In this document: positions 23,153 to 36,567 of the stretch, one piece after another
Layout: each line of letters starts with the position of its first letter
Numbering within the stretch: position 1 is the first letter of the stretch
Notes under the pieces: model-generated
Database searches by the model: none
Seen by the model: the letters and a program-made list of their open reading frames with translations, nothing else
What the model was told of the DNA's origin: nothing
Source of the DNA: Adineta vaga
Lineage: Eukaryota; Rotifera
Length of the DNA stretch: 64,000 nucleotides
Reading direction: 5' to 3'
Assembly (NCBI GenBank): GCA_021613535.1
Contig: CP075495.1
Coordinates: forward strand, 14,446,001-14,510,000
Translations under genes and position numbers: made by a program

Positions 23153-25875
23153 CTAGAGTTCTATATGAATAATGAATTAATATGTCTCTTACATTTCTTC
23201 GCTCAAATTATGTAGTTGAAGAATGTGATATGTAATTACCTGTGTATTTAAATCGTTGAATATATTCAACCGAAATTTAATGCCATGAAAATCTGTTTTC
23301 TTCAAAACTGTTATATACAAATGTATTAGATGTGGAAAGACGTAAAAATATTACACAAATGACGTCAAATTCGATACCTATGGAGTCATATTACGTAAAT
23401 TTACTCTATATACGTAAGATTTTCATAAATGATTGTTAAAAAGTCAAATATTAACTAAAAAAATGAAGACATCTGATCAAACGATACTTGTTTTTCTAAC
23501 GCCAGAAAATACGTGAAAGTCCTGAACTGGAAACTAATTGACTATACAACACATAACTCCTGAATGCTGATACAGATAATTTAAAAAATGAGAAGATTCT
23601 AAGAAGTATAGTGTTGAGCGTCTAAGAAGAAAGCTAATATCGATGTTGAAAATCATCTAGTAAATGAGTTTCATATCCTGATAAACGAGATTTTCGTTGT
23701 GATTTTATTACTTTCATTTGTCATAAATATCAGAACAAAATTTTCTATACACCTTACCTATTCATTTCATAACAATTGAAAGGTTCTTAATCTATTCTTT
23801 CAAGTTATAACAGACTAATAGACTTATTCTATATATTTTTTGTCTATGTACTATAACGTTTGTCTTTCATATGGTAGTGATAATGATGTTTGAAGATTCT
23901 CTCCTTTCTTCTAACGAATAAAGACACAATTAGTTTTTCCTTATAATTATAACAGAGCTTAACACCTACGAGACATTTATTTTCTTTAATGATGTTTATG
24001 ACAAGCTTTTCTTTTTAGGTTTGAAACTCATTCTAAACCAAAAAAAAGAAAGTCGGTCTTCTCGTGCAACTGATTTTGATAAGATTATCGATTAAAATCC
24101 AATCTTCTTTCAAACATAATCATACATGACAACTATTCTTTTAATAACTTTATTTTCAGAATTTGTTAATCTTCGAAATAATTTCAAAAAACTAATCTTT
24201 TCAATATCAAAACAACCAAACGGATACAACCTACTCGTTTAATAATCTTCGTGATCTATTCGCAAAAGTTCTTATCGTATAATTATAATTGCTCACGAAA
24301 TAATAAACAACTAATCAATTTCGAGGTTAATCAGACATAAACATTCTATGTTTTGTTAAATAAATATTCAATTGATCTCGCCGGAACTATCATGTTTTCT
24401 AATGTTAGATCTTTCTAGAAAATTTATCAAATATTGATTATCAAACAAAATGAATCCGATAGACTTGCTTCTCTATGTTATTTATTGACATCAAAGAATT
24501 GTTTGAAAATAATTCACTAAAGTCTACTTATCAACAGATAAATTCTTCTTCTATCGTCAGTTTTTCGTTCAAAACAAAACAAAATGAATCATTTATTCAT
24601 CAAATTTACAATAGAAAACGAGAATAACAATTCTAATTGATCTATAAATAGAGAAGAATATCGTTACTCGACTTATTTCAAACGAATTCCATCTGTGTAT
24701 AAAATCATGTGACAGAAATTGAATTGAAAACTATGATTTTCTCAATACAATCGATTGATACAGTTTTTCTGTATTGATTTAGAGAAAATATAAAGCATTC
24801 GTTAAAGCAATTGAAATTTCGAATAACTATTTTAGCAAGTTTTCTGTCTAGCGATCGATCAATTGTATGAATGTAGTATTTGTATAGAAAAATCAAAGTA
24901 ACATTTTGTACAAACATTCACATGTCTGTATTGTAGGAGTAATTCTAACTATCAAGCTTCCTTTTCTCATGAGATATATGTTCAAAAAGAGAGAGAGAGA
25001 GAAGTACGTATTGATAAATTTTGTGCATTGAAGCCGAATAAATAAATCTCGTCCATTAACTCATTAGCATGAATAGTCATACCGCTACTCATTCTATGCT
25101 TTCATCTTCAGAGATCAACAAACATTGATTTCACGGTCAGTTCTCGATAACAATTAATCAAAAACAAAATAAGTCAAAATCATGCCATCAGATATTTTCT
25201 CTTTCTGTTAAAAAGAAATATAATAAGTTTATCGAAGAAATCCGTTCAATCTCTCGACATCAAAGTCAACAGAACTATTGTGTTCATACAAAATTCTCGA
25301 AAATTGTTGGTCATTTATTGATTGATTTCAATTCAGCGGTATTATTCGTCTGATCATTGGATTATTCGACTTTTTTCAGACTAAAGACATTTTCATTGCG
25401 TCGTCTAGTCAATTAACCTGTCATTTCGATAACAATACACCAAATCTTCTTATAGACATAGACAACGAAATTCTCTAAGACAATCACTCAACGAGCATCA
25501 GGTGAATAGTTGGCGTCAGCTGAATATTAGAAAAAATTAATTAGACAAATTGCAGTTTTTCTTGCCATGGAATCGTCTTACATTTCGCCTGAAGCCAATA
25601 CGTACCATCATCCTCGCCGACTAATTAGCATGTCGTTCACAGATGATGTGAACTTGTACATTCGAAAAAGGCCTCAAGCTAATTCCTTTTCTCTCTTTCA
25701 CACTATTTCATTTCGAGAAAAAAAACAATAAGAAGCAAATTCATCTGACAACAAATACATAAAGTTTATATTTATAATGTTTATGTATAATATATATCAC
25801 AGGCATTGAGAGAGAGAGAAAAAAAGCACACATGCACAATAGACGACTAGAAAAATCAAACTTCATGATGATTTT
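23153..25875. other. 2.7-kb gene-free AT-rich block
   Basis: No splice-supported coding sequence. A GA repeat near 24990-25002 is the only notable tract. It could hold distal control DNA for the flanking neural genes. Confidence 0.5.
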
Positions 25876-28363
25876 TCATCGTTGATGATAGAATCCATTT
25901 GAATAATTCACAAGAATAAGATATAGGAATAAAATCAAATAAAATCGACATTTACAAATTGATCCTTGATTAAGCAGAAGTTCAATTTGTGCTAAAAAGA
26001 AAATCAAAAAATAACATGATGAAATCATTAGAATGTCTATTGACATAGGATAGTTTATATACATATATATATATATGTGAATGAAAATGAGAATGAGAGA
26101 ACAAGATATTATTCTAAACACGTCATGTCCACTCAAAGATGAGATTAATTGTATATGCTTGGACAACAGTAACTTGTAAGGATGCCGCCCTTAACAAATA
26201 CACGCTTTTAGTACTAGCACTCATTCATCCATTCGACTGTCTCATACAAAGCTAATCTTCTTTCCATTTGCCAGATGTAATGAAACCTACCATATGATGG
26301 TGATGATATTCGATGATATTTTGGTAATATTGTCGCTGTTTTTGTTGTTGTCCGATTAATTAAAATTGTATCTAAAGATAATATTACTTTTTTTCTAATT
26401 TCAAATTAAAATCGTTTTACCATCAATATTGATGAATGCTTTGGAAATTTTTAAAGCATTTTCCGCTTCACATTCATACATGCCAAAGAGATTTGTATTA
26501 ATCTAAATAAAGAAATATTATTATTTTGCAGATGGAAATCACTTGTTCACATCTGTTGTAACTTACATCTAAGAAAAGTAGAAGTTCAACTGTATAATCA
26601 TTGATTTGTTTACGTTTGATATTATTTATCTCGAAACGATTTCGTTTCCATTTAGCTGAATTTAATGGACGTGCATAGATCGTACAATTAAGTAAAATAC
26701 GAGACGATTGAATTGATGAGTGAATTGTCAATTCAGGAGAAACTAAACGAAAATATAACGACTACATAGTGATTATTATAATGACAGAAAAAAGACATGT
26801 GTCTATTTTCGAGATCGTCTCATTTCTTATCACATATGCACACGATCAATCAGTATATAAGCACATTAAAACTAATGATTATATTATCATCAACGTTCTA
26901 TTGTATTCGAAAGCAAAACTGAAGGAAAGAAAAGTTTTTTTTCTTCCTATCTTAATTTAGATAATTGAGTCATAATACTCAAGTGTATTCATTCAGATGA
27001 TAAGATTGTCGTCATCGTCTTGCGTCTTTATATAACAAAAGAATAAATGAAAAGATATTTACTTGATGGAAGTAAACGTTTTGTACGTGTATCTCGTGGT
27101 GGTATACCATTATCGGCAAGACATTGATAATCAATCGGTGCTGTACGAGAAAGATTTTTAATCAATAATTTATTATCGAAAGCAATAATATCTAAATGAA
27201 TTATCAGGTATTTTGTTTTCTTTTTTTTTCAATGATTTTCTTGTCTTTACTTCGATCATTTCGTCTATTGATTAAGAATTTCTTTCCTGGTATATGCCAG
27301 ATAATTTTTGGTGGAGGTACACCTCGAGCTGAACATTTTAAAATGATTTGTTCATTTTCTTTGAGTATTTCATTGTTATTTGATTCAATTGTTATATCGA
27401 CTATTTTCGGAGGTGCTAAAAATGAGTAAAGAAAAGAAAAATCCATCAGAATATACATATATTAAATCAAAATCTGTCTATCACTTTTGAAAACACTTCA
27501 TTCAAAATGATAACCATTAGTAACAAGTCAAAAGTCGTCATGTTTAATCGTTCAATGAATGAAACCTTACATCAGTCTTTCATTACATAAAAACTGTCTC
27601 GTCTGATGATGTGAAAACATATTCAATGTGTTAAAAGATATTGTTTATATCTCATCAAATAACCATCGGAAGCGCTTTTTTCTGCTTCTTGATCACAAAT
27701 CGAGTCACAGATGGATGTGAGACAAATATATGTGCTTACTCAAAACGGTTAAATTAAATCGTTTGATGATTGTCAATGTCTGATCATCAGATGAAGATGA
27801 AACGCGACACGTGTATTCTCCACCATCGTCATCCGATACATCAGATAAAATCAAAGACCAAGTCCATGCATATCTATAATAATAAGAAAAAAAAACGGAG
27901 AGATCAATAAAATATCTATGAAAGTAAACGAAATGTTTCAATTCATACGTATGTTCAAGCATAAATCTTGTTCGATCACCATTACCAGTATCTTCATCAG
28001 TTTTTGTTATTAATAAACGTCCCGTGGGCCCGTAGAAATCCGCCTAGAATACATCAATTCTATTATGTATAGATATACATGTCATTCTAATCTGATATTA
28101 TATATTTCCCTTGTGAATATCCGACGTAATCATGTTTATTATGCTTATTTTATTGTCAAGAAGAAGAAGAAGAAAAAACTGGTCGACAAAAGATGATAAA
28201 TGACATGAGAACTTACTTGTTTGTTGGAATATTTTTCTGGTAAATCACATATCAATGTTGCTGTTTCACCTGTATTAACCGAGAGATTTTCCAAATAATC
28301 ATCCGATGCTATTCTTGATAAAGTTAAGCAGAAAATAAAACTAATTAAATAGATTGAAATCAT
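25876..28363 (-). CDS. Lachesin/IgLON-like three-Ig-domain cell adhesion protein
   Basis: Nine exons joined by frame: 28363-28217, 28043-27949, 27873-27740, 27415-27251, 27191-27063, 26742-26567, 26502-26421, 26371-26291, 26036-25876; 389 aa. A signal peptide (MISIYLISFIFCLTLS) is followed by a V-type Ig domain (ATLICDLPEKY ... DGGEYTCRVSS), Ig2 (IILKCSARGVPPPKIIWHI ... IDYQCLADNG) and Ig3 (ILLNCTIYARPLNSAKWKR ... FGMYECEAENA). The last exon supplies a hydrophobic C-terminus (FYLILFLYLILVNYSNG) suited to a GPI signal or membrane anchor. Such proteins act in neuron-neuron adhesion. If the donor at 26290 is not used, the frame runs on to a stop at 26214-26216 and the anchor is lost. Other positions look secure; the last exon is the least certain. 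Confidence 0.78.
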
Positions 28364-30314
28364 ATGAATTTATTTGTTCATTCACATTTGTTGTTTTCTT
28401 TTCATTTTTATCTAAATAAAAATTGGATGAAAAAACGAAAAGATTTGTAAAAATAAAAAAGAAGAAACAATGTCAAGAGAAAGTTATACTAATGCCAACA
28501 GCATCCCTCGTTCATTATTCAAATGACTCGTTTTTTTCTCTCTCTTTCTCTTCTTTTCTTTCTTTTTCTCTCTCTCTACTTCTCTCATTCTCTCCTGTCC
28601 ATATAATTACAGTCGAACATGAATATGTATGTATATGAGTGTGTGTGTGTGAGTGTGTTCACTTTTGATTTGGTGTACAGGACAAGGAAAGAAAAAGATG
28701 AAGAAAAAAAAAGCATGACTGATTATCATCTTTCCTTACAAAAGAGTGAACGAAAGAGATTGAGGAGGAAATTATGGACCTTGAGCAAATTGAAAAAGAA
28801 ATCATCTTACTGGAACACTAACCAACATACATTGACGAGCGTGTATCTCGCCCTATCTATTTATATACAAATCCCTAAGCTTTCGTTATGTTTATTTCAT
28901 TATAGACTATCTTCATACAATAAGATTACTCAAGGACAGATATTTTTGATGTGACACACCCGAAATTAATTGGAGAAAAGAGAAATATTCTACGAAGAAG
29001 GTCAAGAAATGATTCACCTGTATTTAATGATCTTTAAGTATTTGGATATTTAATGTTGTCGGTAGTCTAGTCAAAGGTATTCATCTTGAACACAACTCAT
29101 TTTTACTCTTTCTTTCGCACTGCTGCTAGTCTGATTAAATTCAAGCACATACATATATACACAATTAGAATCGAGTTCGTTTGAAGACTTTCTTCTTCTT
29201 CTTCTTCTTTTTCTTCTTGCCCTAGAAAAGACGACGAAAGGAAGTGCACTGCCGGGAATGGAAAGAACAGAGAGAATGTGTTCAATCTGAATACAAGCGG
29301 AAAAACGACGATCGTACGCGACAATCAATTGTGTGACCTGCTGTTTCTAAATGTTTTATATGTACGTTCATATACAGTTAGATTAATGATAGAGTAAAGT
29401 ATTAATTGAAATAGGAGAAAGGAACAGCGGTGGTATAAGTTCAAATTTCTCTCGTTTCTTTGTATATTTCAAACAAAAAAAAAAGAAATCCGACGCAACA
29501 AAGTGCATTCTCACAAGAATTCTATGGACCATTGCTATAATCAATATGTATGAAGAATCAAATGAGCTTGTAGATTACTCAATCAAATCGGATTGTCGTG
29601 TTGTCTGATCTCATATATATTTGTATATATATGAGAGATAAAGAACAGATGGACGAGATGAAGGACAACATGCGAAATCTTCTATGACTAAAATTGATTT
29701 CAAGTTGTCTTCTTCTTTTTTTATGGGTAGTTAAGTGATAATAATTTCTAACATCAATCGAATGAAGAGAATTAAAATATTATCCTTCATAAAATTATAT
29801 TCTCGAGATAAAATAACAGAAAAACACTTCTGGCTACGGTATGACCTTTTTTTTCTGTATTCTTGAAAAGAATTTTCTTCTCTCTTTTCTTTTCTATTCC
29901 AGGTGAGATCTGATACTTTAAAAGCTTTGATTACATCATCAGTGGACATGAGTACTAAGCCGAATGATCACGCATAGCAAAGAAAAAGAAATGCAAATGA
30001 TTGATTCAAAATTTAATTGCTGATGTAAACATGTTATTGTTTTTTTTTTCTAGATACGAAAGAGAGAGAGAAATTATCGTGACCTATGAATAATTTACAT
30101 AGGATTTTTGATTGAATATTTTCTCTTTCGTGATTAAGAAATATTTCTAGATCAATCGATTTACTTATTGATTCAAAGGATTAGATTTAGTTTATGTTTG
30201 TCATCATTGTTGATCAGGGATTATTTTCAATTTAGATTTTAGTGATTCTTTATTCGAATAGAATTCTAAGAAAACCTGAACACACAGGAAAAAAAATGTT
30301 TGTTTTTGTTCTTG
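28364..30314. other. 1.95-kb gene-free block, low complexity
   Basis: CT-rich tracts near 28535-28600, TG/GT tract near 28630-28660 and a CTT repeat near 29190-29215. Frames of 70-110 codons here are repeat-driven and lack domains. Confidence 0.5.
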
Positions 30315-31706
30315 TTACAAACGTATTGGTACATGATCTTTAATCAAGACTTCATGAGCATCATCGGGTAAATGCCAATGAGGTTCATCTTCAAAATCAT
30401 TTTCTTTTTGGGCAAATATTGGTATACGTAAAATAATACCCGTGATAAGTCCACCAACGATTGCCATACCTATCGATAAGGCTAAACCAGCTGCTTGATA
30501 ACCTGATTGCGTACCACTACCTCGAAAGACACCACCACCAAGACATGAACTTGTTAGATGAGTTAAATAACCTGAACGATCACCAATGGAAGCAACAATA
30601 ATACCTGTTATACCAGACATAATACCAGGCATACCATGTAAATTGTTAACACCACAGGTATCATGTATACGAAGACGTTTTAATCTAGGTAAAATAAATT
30701 CATATCCTAAAACTGACATCATACCAGCAAGTGAACCAATAATCATAGCACCATGAAGTCCAATATTTGATCCAGCAATTGTTCCTACAGCAACACCACC
30801 GGCCAATGTAGAATTTTGAATATGTGCCATATCAAATCGACCTCGTTTCACAACATATGACATGAGAAAAGCGCCGATAACTGATGCACAAATTGAAATA
30901 TATGTATTGACAATGGCATGAAGACGTTCAGAACCAGTTGCGACACCTGCATTGAAGGATGGCCAAAAACAGAAAAGAAAAATTGTACCGATCATTGCAA
31001 ACATATCCGATGTGTAACGTGATTTTTCATGTGGAGAATCAAAACTATTCTTACGAAATAAAACAAATGCCACAGCTAAACCAAAATATGCACCTAAAAC
31101 AAACAATTTCATATCGATTTCAGTTTTCTTCTTCTATAATTTCAAATCTATTCTCTTACCAAATGTATGAACATACATTGATTCACCAGGATCAAAAGCA
31201 CAGAATATATGTAAACCAATATATTCATTGACAACTTGTATTGGTACTTCAAGAAATGCCATGATAATTAATTGAACAGGATTTGCTTTACCTAAAACTG
31301 CACCCATAGATATAAGAATACTTGCTGAAACAAAATCTGCTGTTGTTAAACTTTGAACGTCAACAATAAACTTTTGATTAGTACCATTCCAATCAAATAA
31401 ATAACCACGAACAATAATTGCCCATTCTAATGTAAAAGCACAAAGAATAAAATTAAAGCCAACAGATGAAAACGAATATCGTCGTAAGAACGTCATTAAA
31501 AAGCCAAAACCAACGAACATCATTAGATGAATATCTGTATACATTGAATAATAGAATTCCACCAAACCTCGTGGTGGAGTTTCATAATTTGTGACATTCG
31601 AAGTGGGATAATATTGATAATCAGCATGAAAACCCAGTAGAAATGTGAATAGAATTTGAAAAAGTATTAAGAGAAAGGGAAATATGTACGTACGGAACTC
31701 GACCAT
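30315..31706 (-). CDS. RHBG-like: Rh-type ammonium/CO2 channel
   Basis: Two exons, 31706-31160 and 31093-30315, 66-nt intron; 441 aa. The splice joins VHTFG to AYFGL, restoring the family's HTFGAYFGL motif. Eleven to twelve membrane segments. Seen: DIHLMMFVGFGFLMTFL (typical of Rh proteins, not AMT/MEP), NSTLAGGVAVGT, and DTCGVNNLHGMPGIMSG, whose His is one of the pore twin-histidine region. Extracellular N-glycosylation (SNVTN) lies in the first loop. Function: facilitated NH3/NH4+ transport across the plasma membrane, here plausibly excretion. Which Rh subtype is not decided. Confidence 0.93.
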
Positions 31707-32720
31707 ATTTTCGTATTTTGATTGTTTGAACTAAATTTCTAGGCCATTTTTATACATTAAAAAGAAGTTTGCACTACGAGAACTTCTTATTTAGCATTTC
31801 TTTTTTTGCCATATGTCTTTGTCACTTATTATGGAATAGGCCACTTCAAGTGTTGTCATTACTGTAGTCGAAAAGAAAATAATAGATGCAGCAAAAACAG
31901 ATGTAATTACTTTTTCGTTTGGAATTACGATATTTGTTGAATATCAGAACAGAAGAAAAGTAAATAAACCCAATTTGAATTGTTTTAATTTTATTTTTCT
32001 TTCACGAATGAATGTTTGTGTAGTATGTACAAGATGAAATGATTATGTGATTTTGTGTTGAAGGAAAAAGGATGTCAACAAGGTACGATAACGTTTTTAT
32101 GTCCTGATGGAACACTTTGAATAAAATCACCTTAAATACAAAAATATATATCTAAACTTTTGTTTATAACAAAACGATTAAGTATCACTTTCTTTTTATG
32201 ATTAGTTTTTCTACTTGATTTCAATACGTTGTAAAACATGATTTTTCTTCGGTTGTAAAATTCAATTTTCGGAGATTCGCTTATGTGATGAATTAGCCTT
32301 TTTTCGCAAAAAAGATTTAAATCAACGAATCAAATAGAATTTGCCTTTTCTCACGTGAAATGTTTGATCTAAAATCGTTTTCAATATGGTTCTATTTTCA
32401 ACAGAACAAGAAACCATATAAAATGGTACATAAGAAGTTTATTTCGTGTTTGTTTTAATAAAAATAGAGTTTCAATCTTATTTTTTTAACAATCCACTCT
32501 TTGCTCTCTTATTCTCATCAATATACCAAACATTTTCTCAATCATAGTTACGCATTTCTTTTACTTCATAATCACATGATGTTTTTCCACAATAATAATA
32601 TGGAAATATATTAAGAAAACTTCGTGATAATTTGTACATAGAAAAAAAATATATGTTTATTGATATTTTTATAAAATATCTCATGTTTATCAAAAAGTTT
32701 ATGAATATTTATAATACATC
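31707..32720. other. Intergenic, no gene seen
   Basis: About 1 kb AT-rich, between two - strand genes. No coding or RNA gene is recognised. Confidence 0.55.
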
Positions 32721-35700
32721 TTAACAAGCTGTATTATTTAATGTATGAATAAGTTTTCGTATTGATGCTGCTTCTGTATCTGAATCAACACGGTAAGGAA
32801 CACCACTAATACCAGATGGATAACTAAATTAAAGATAGAAGAAATAAATAATGATTAGAAATTTGAATGTATAACATACAAGAATATAAAACGTGTACAA
32901 ATTAAATTTGGATCTTGAATTGTCCAAATATCTGATGAGTGTTTTTTATAAACATCAGGAGAATTAATGACTAATTAAAAAGAGATGAAGAATGCATTGA
33001 ATTGAAAATGAATTCTTTGTCTTACTTTCACATAAAGCAATACATGACCAATTTAGTTTTTCCAATTGTGGAATCTAAAAATATAGAGTAGAACAATGTC
33101 AATACGAAAATGAAAGTATAAAAAGTAGTCAATCAAAAAGATTCTCCGAATACTTAAAACATGTGAGCGTAAGTCGAACAGTTTTCAACTGAGTTAATAA
33201 ATTCAATTTTATTAGAACTTACATCTCCATTATAATCGTAAGTATGACTGTTTTGATGTGTAGCATAAGATAAACGAGAACGTGTATATCCCAATGAAAA
33301 TTCAAAACTAGGTGAAACATAAACTCCCGCACCATATGCAGCTCCATTAAGCTAATAGAATAAATTGATGAATACGAAGAACATATGAAATATTTCACTT
33401 ACCAAATATCCACCTTTACCAATTTGTAAACCTGATCGAAGAATTGAATGCCAATTTTCTTGAGGTGAACCATGAAAAGCAAAGATACTTCCTTTTTCTG
33501 TTCGTTGATTTTTGAAATTTACATGTTTAACAATATCTTCATGTTTAATGAAATATTGAAAATCAGTTCGACATTGTGCAATTCGATGTTCTTGAGGAAT
33601 AAGTGAAAAATGATAACGATTTGTTCCCATTAACCTTGAGAAAGAAGGAAAAAAAGTGAAAATAAGATTTTTAATTTCTTTCAATTTTTTACCAATGAAA
33701 AAATGAAAAAGCCCATGGATGTTTTAATTCTAACATGCTTCTCAAGGAAATTCTCTCGCCTTCATATTGTGTAATTGATTTCATTTTCATAATATTATCA
33801 AGAATTTCTCTTAATATTCTTAAATTTTCTTCTTTCTAAAAGCAAAGAAAAGTTTGTTGTTGATATGTGTTATTTTATTTTTCTTCATTTACATTTCCAT
33901 TTTCATCGATTAATGTCGTTGCTGTATTATATGGATTGATTAGTTTTGGATAAGGATCAAGAATTAATTGATAACGATTTGAACGAATAGCGGCCGAGAC
34001 GAGTAAAAGAAGAAAATCTGCGAGCTAAACAAAACTAATTCGATAAGTTTAGTCGGAATTGAAAAAAACAAACTTCGATAGAGAAAATCGATGGTGGAAG
34101 TGGATCATTACGAAATTTCGAATCCATGGCATTACTAAAGCATTCATAATCATCACAAATTGTTGGCTAAAGAATCAAATCGATTATTTTATCTCTGTTA
34201 AAAAATTCATCATTTACTTTTGAAGCATTTTTATTATCTCGATTAAACGTTCGTTTTCCACACATAACACATAATGAATTCAAATTCTCCAAACGATAAC
34301 CAATATATATACAAAACTAAAACAAAGAAATTCATGAATTAATCTTGAAAATATTTCTTTCTACTTGAACGAGATAGCCATGATAGAGTGGAGGTAAATG
34401 TTTTTCATGAAATAGATCATAATGCTTAATCACATTGGATGACTGACGTCGAGGAACTTTGATTAATTCTAATTTTTGAGCAATTTTTCTATCATTACCA
34501 AGAATTTCATTTGCTACTGAATCATTCAATAAAGTATCATCAGTTACATCACCAAGTAATTCTTTATAATCTTTTTGTTTAGATTTTGGAAGAATCTCTA
34601 AACTAAATATGAAAAACCATGTTTTGATCTTTCGAAAGAAAATCTTTATGAATACATACAAATACTTTAGACGTAATGTAGAATCTAATGCAGCACGAGA
34701 ATAGGATAATTTTTCCATTGTTAATGGGTTTTTATCGAAAAAATCACGAATAAGTCTGAAGATATGAATTTTGTTTTTGAATATTTTTCAATTAATCTTT
34801 ACCTTTCAATAAATGGAACTTTATATGCATAAGCAGGATGACAATCACAATTTTGAAAGACATGTTCAACAATGACTAAAATGAAACATTTTAATCTGAT
34901 AAGATATACAAATTCAGAGAGAAAGTAAATTGATTTGATTATTCTTTTGATAATCTTGGCATGGATTGAAATTTAATAACTCAAATATTTCTTTCAACAT
35001 GCTGTTTACTAATACAGAAGTTATATCGAAAAACATGTCAATCAAAAAATAAATATCAAATATTTGAAGTCGTGTCTACATATAAAGTCATGATTTACAA
35101 AATCTAATCGTTCGTTTAGGTTAGTTACTGTAATTTAACTAATCAGAGAATAGGCCAGTAGGAAAGGTTCATATTTCCAGTCAAAGGTTCTTGCAAAAAC
35201 AAGGAACTTCTTTAGCAAATTACGCAGTAGTATTCACATTCGTACACAAAAACAGCATTCTTTCTTTTACTTTGATGTGATTTCATCAAAATGACGTCAT
35301 ACCGAAGAATGTGCTTTTTACGTGTCAGGCGACAAATTTTGTATGAAAAAACCTTCCTTACGAACATTGATTTTGGACTTTTTACGAACCTTTTTCTTCA
35401 AGATAAAGTCGATTGTCCACTAATATATGGCAAGTTAATGGTGTTTTATTACAAATTTGCCATTGACACGCCGTTTCACATTCAATATGAATTGTAGAAA
35501 ATTGAAAAATAATTCTTGATACTCGTCGATTTTCTGTATCTGACCTAAAATCATCGAAAATTTGCATTTTGAAATTTCTCATCAAGAGACTATCTACTGA
35601 TATGAAGCACCATCTAATAATGTCATAGGTACATGTGTAAATATAGCAGTAATATCATCTAATAATAATGGATGAAGATCATAATCAATTTTCTATAAGA

Positions 35701-36014
35701 AAACAAAATTTCGTTGAAAATCTATCGAAATAATTTAGACATACAGATGATGTTGATTCTGATAATGGGTTTTGATCACTTGTTGATGAACTGGATATTA
35801 TTTGTTCTTCATCATCATCATCATCATCATCCGGATGAGTTTCTTCATTCATTTCATCGTCGTCTTCATATTGTTCTTCATCATTAATACCTTCATCTTG
35901 ATCGGTTTCGTGAATGCCGTCCATTATTTGTCGCGGATGATCTTCTTCAGATAGTATTGATATATTCTCACTTGAATCTTGTGACGAATTTGAAGTTGTT
36001 GTTATCACTGACAT
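32721..36014 (-). CDS. PARP6/8: PARP6/PARP8-like mono-ADP-ribosyltransferase, with one abnormal splice donor
   Basis: Sixteen exons (high to low): 36014-35745, 35692-35598, 35544-35390, 35008-34955, 34875-34803, 34755-34666, 34602-34365, 34316-34218, 34166-34074, 34024-33893, 33835-33693, 33634-33403, 33351-33219, 33073-33026, 32970-32880, 32823-32721; 682 aa if all are joined. The N-terminus is very acidic. The catalytic part matches PARP6/8: FAFHGSPQENWHSILRSGL with the NAD-binding His, AAYGAGVYVSP with the Tyr, NWSCIALCE and ICTRFIFFY. A Cys pair (LCVMCGK) and PTICDDYEC may bind zinc. It would transfer single ADP-ribose units. Exon 4 has no GT donor: the frame-preserving boundary at 34955 is followed by AT. 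Exon 13 needs a weak GTTCTA donor, because the strong GTAAGT 4 nt earlier shifts the frame. It may be a decaying copy. Confidence 0.8.
35009..35389. other. Long intron of the PARP-like gene
   Basis: 381 nt, by far the longest intron of this gene. No exon-like frame was found that fits between the flanking phases. Confidence 0.5.
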
Positions 36015-36567
36015 TCTATCGTATTTGGAAAAAACACAATGTGAAAAGATGACTAATGCACTTATTATTTAAATATGGAAGTAGACAGAACAAGTTAAAA
36101 AATGCAAAGTATAGCTTGTCTGTTCTGATGTCAAAGGTAAAGCATTGTCTGAATCATGCGCGATAAAAACTAACGAACAAATACGGTAGATAGATAGATC
36201 AGACATTGCTGACCTCTACTTGGAAAAAATAATATCTTGAAAATGAATGAAATTTTCAATGAATATTCTTTTGTAAAGAAATTCATCTCCATATTTTCTT
36301 TTTATCTTCTCCTGAATTGTGTTTTTTCTCTTACGTCATTATCAACCAACCAATACCATGTAAAGTTTTTATCTGGTGTGTGTATTACATTTTACGTCGA
36401 TATTTCGTTTTTTTTGTGTAAAAACATAAACTCGGGATGATGCAATTTCCCTGTAATTACTCATGACTATTTTTCTTTGTTTTGGACGCAAATATTTACA
36501 TATATATACCTAAGGTTTATTATATTGTTGTTTATTTCTTAGATTATATTTTCATCGATACGAAACA
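36015..36567. promoter_or_regulatory. Divergent promoter region
   Basis: Lies between the PARP-like gene (-) and MBF1 (+). An acceptor-like tttcttag ends at about 36541, 27 nt before the MBF1 start. No discrete element is recognised. Confidence 0.4.

Noticed and set aside
28619-28954. 111-codon open frame on +
   Set aside because: Low-complexity Lys/Ser-rich translation, no domain, no splice context; driven by TG and purine-rich tracts.
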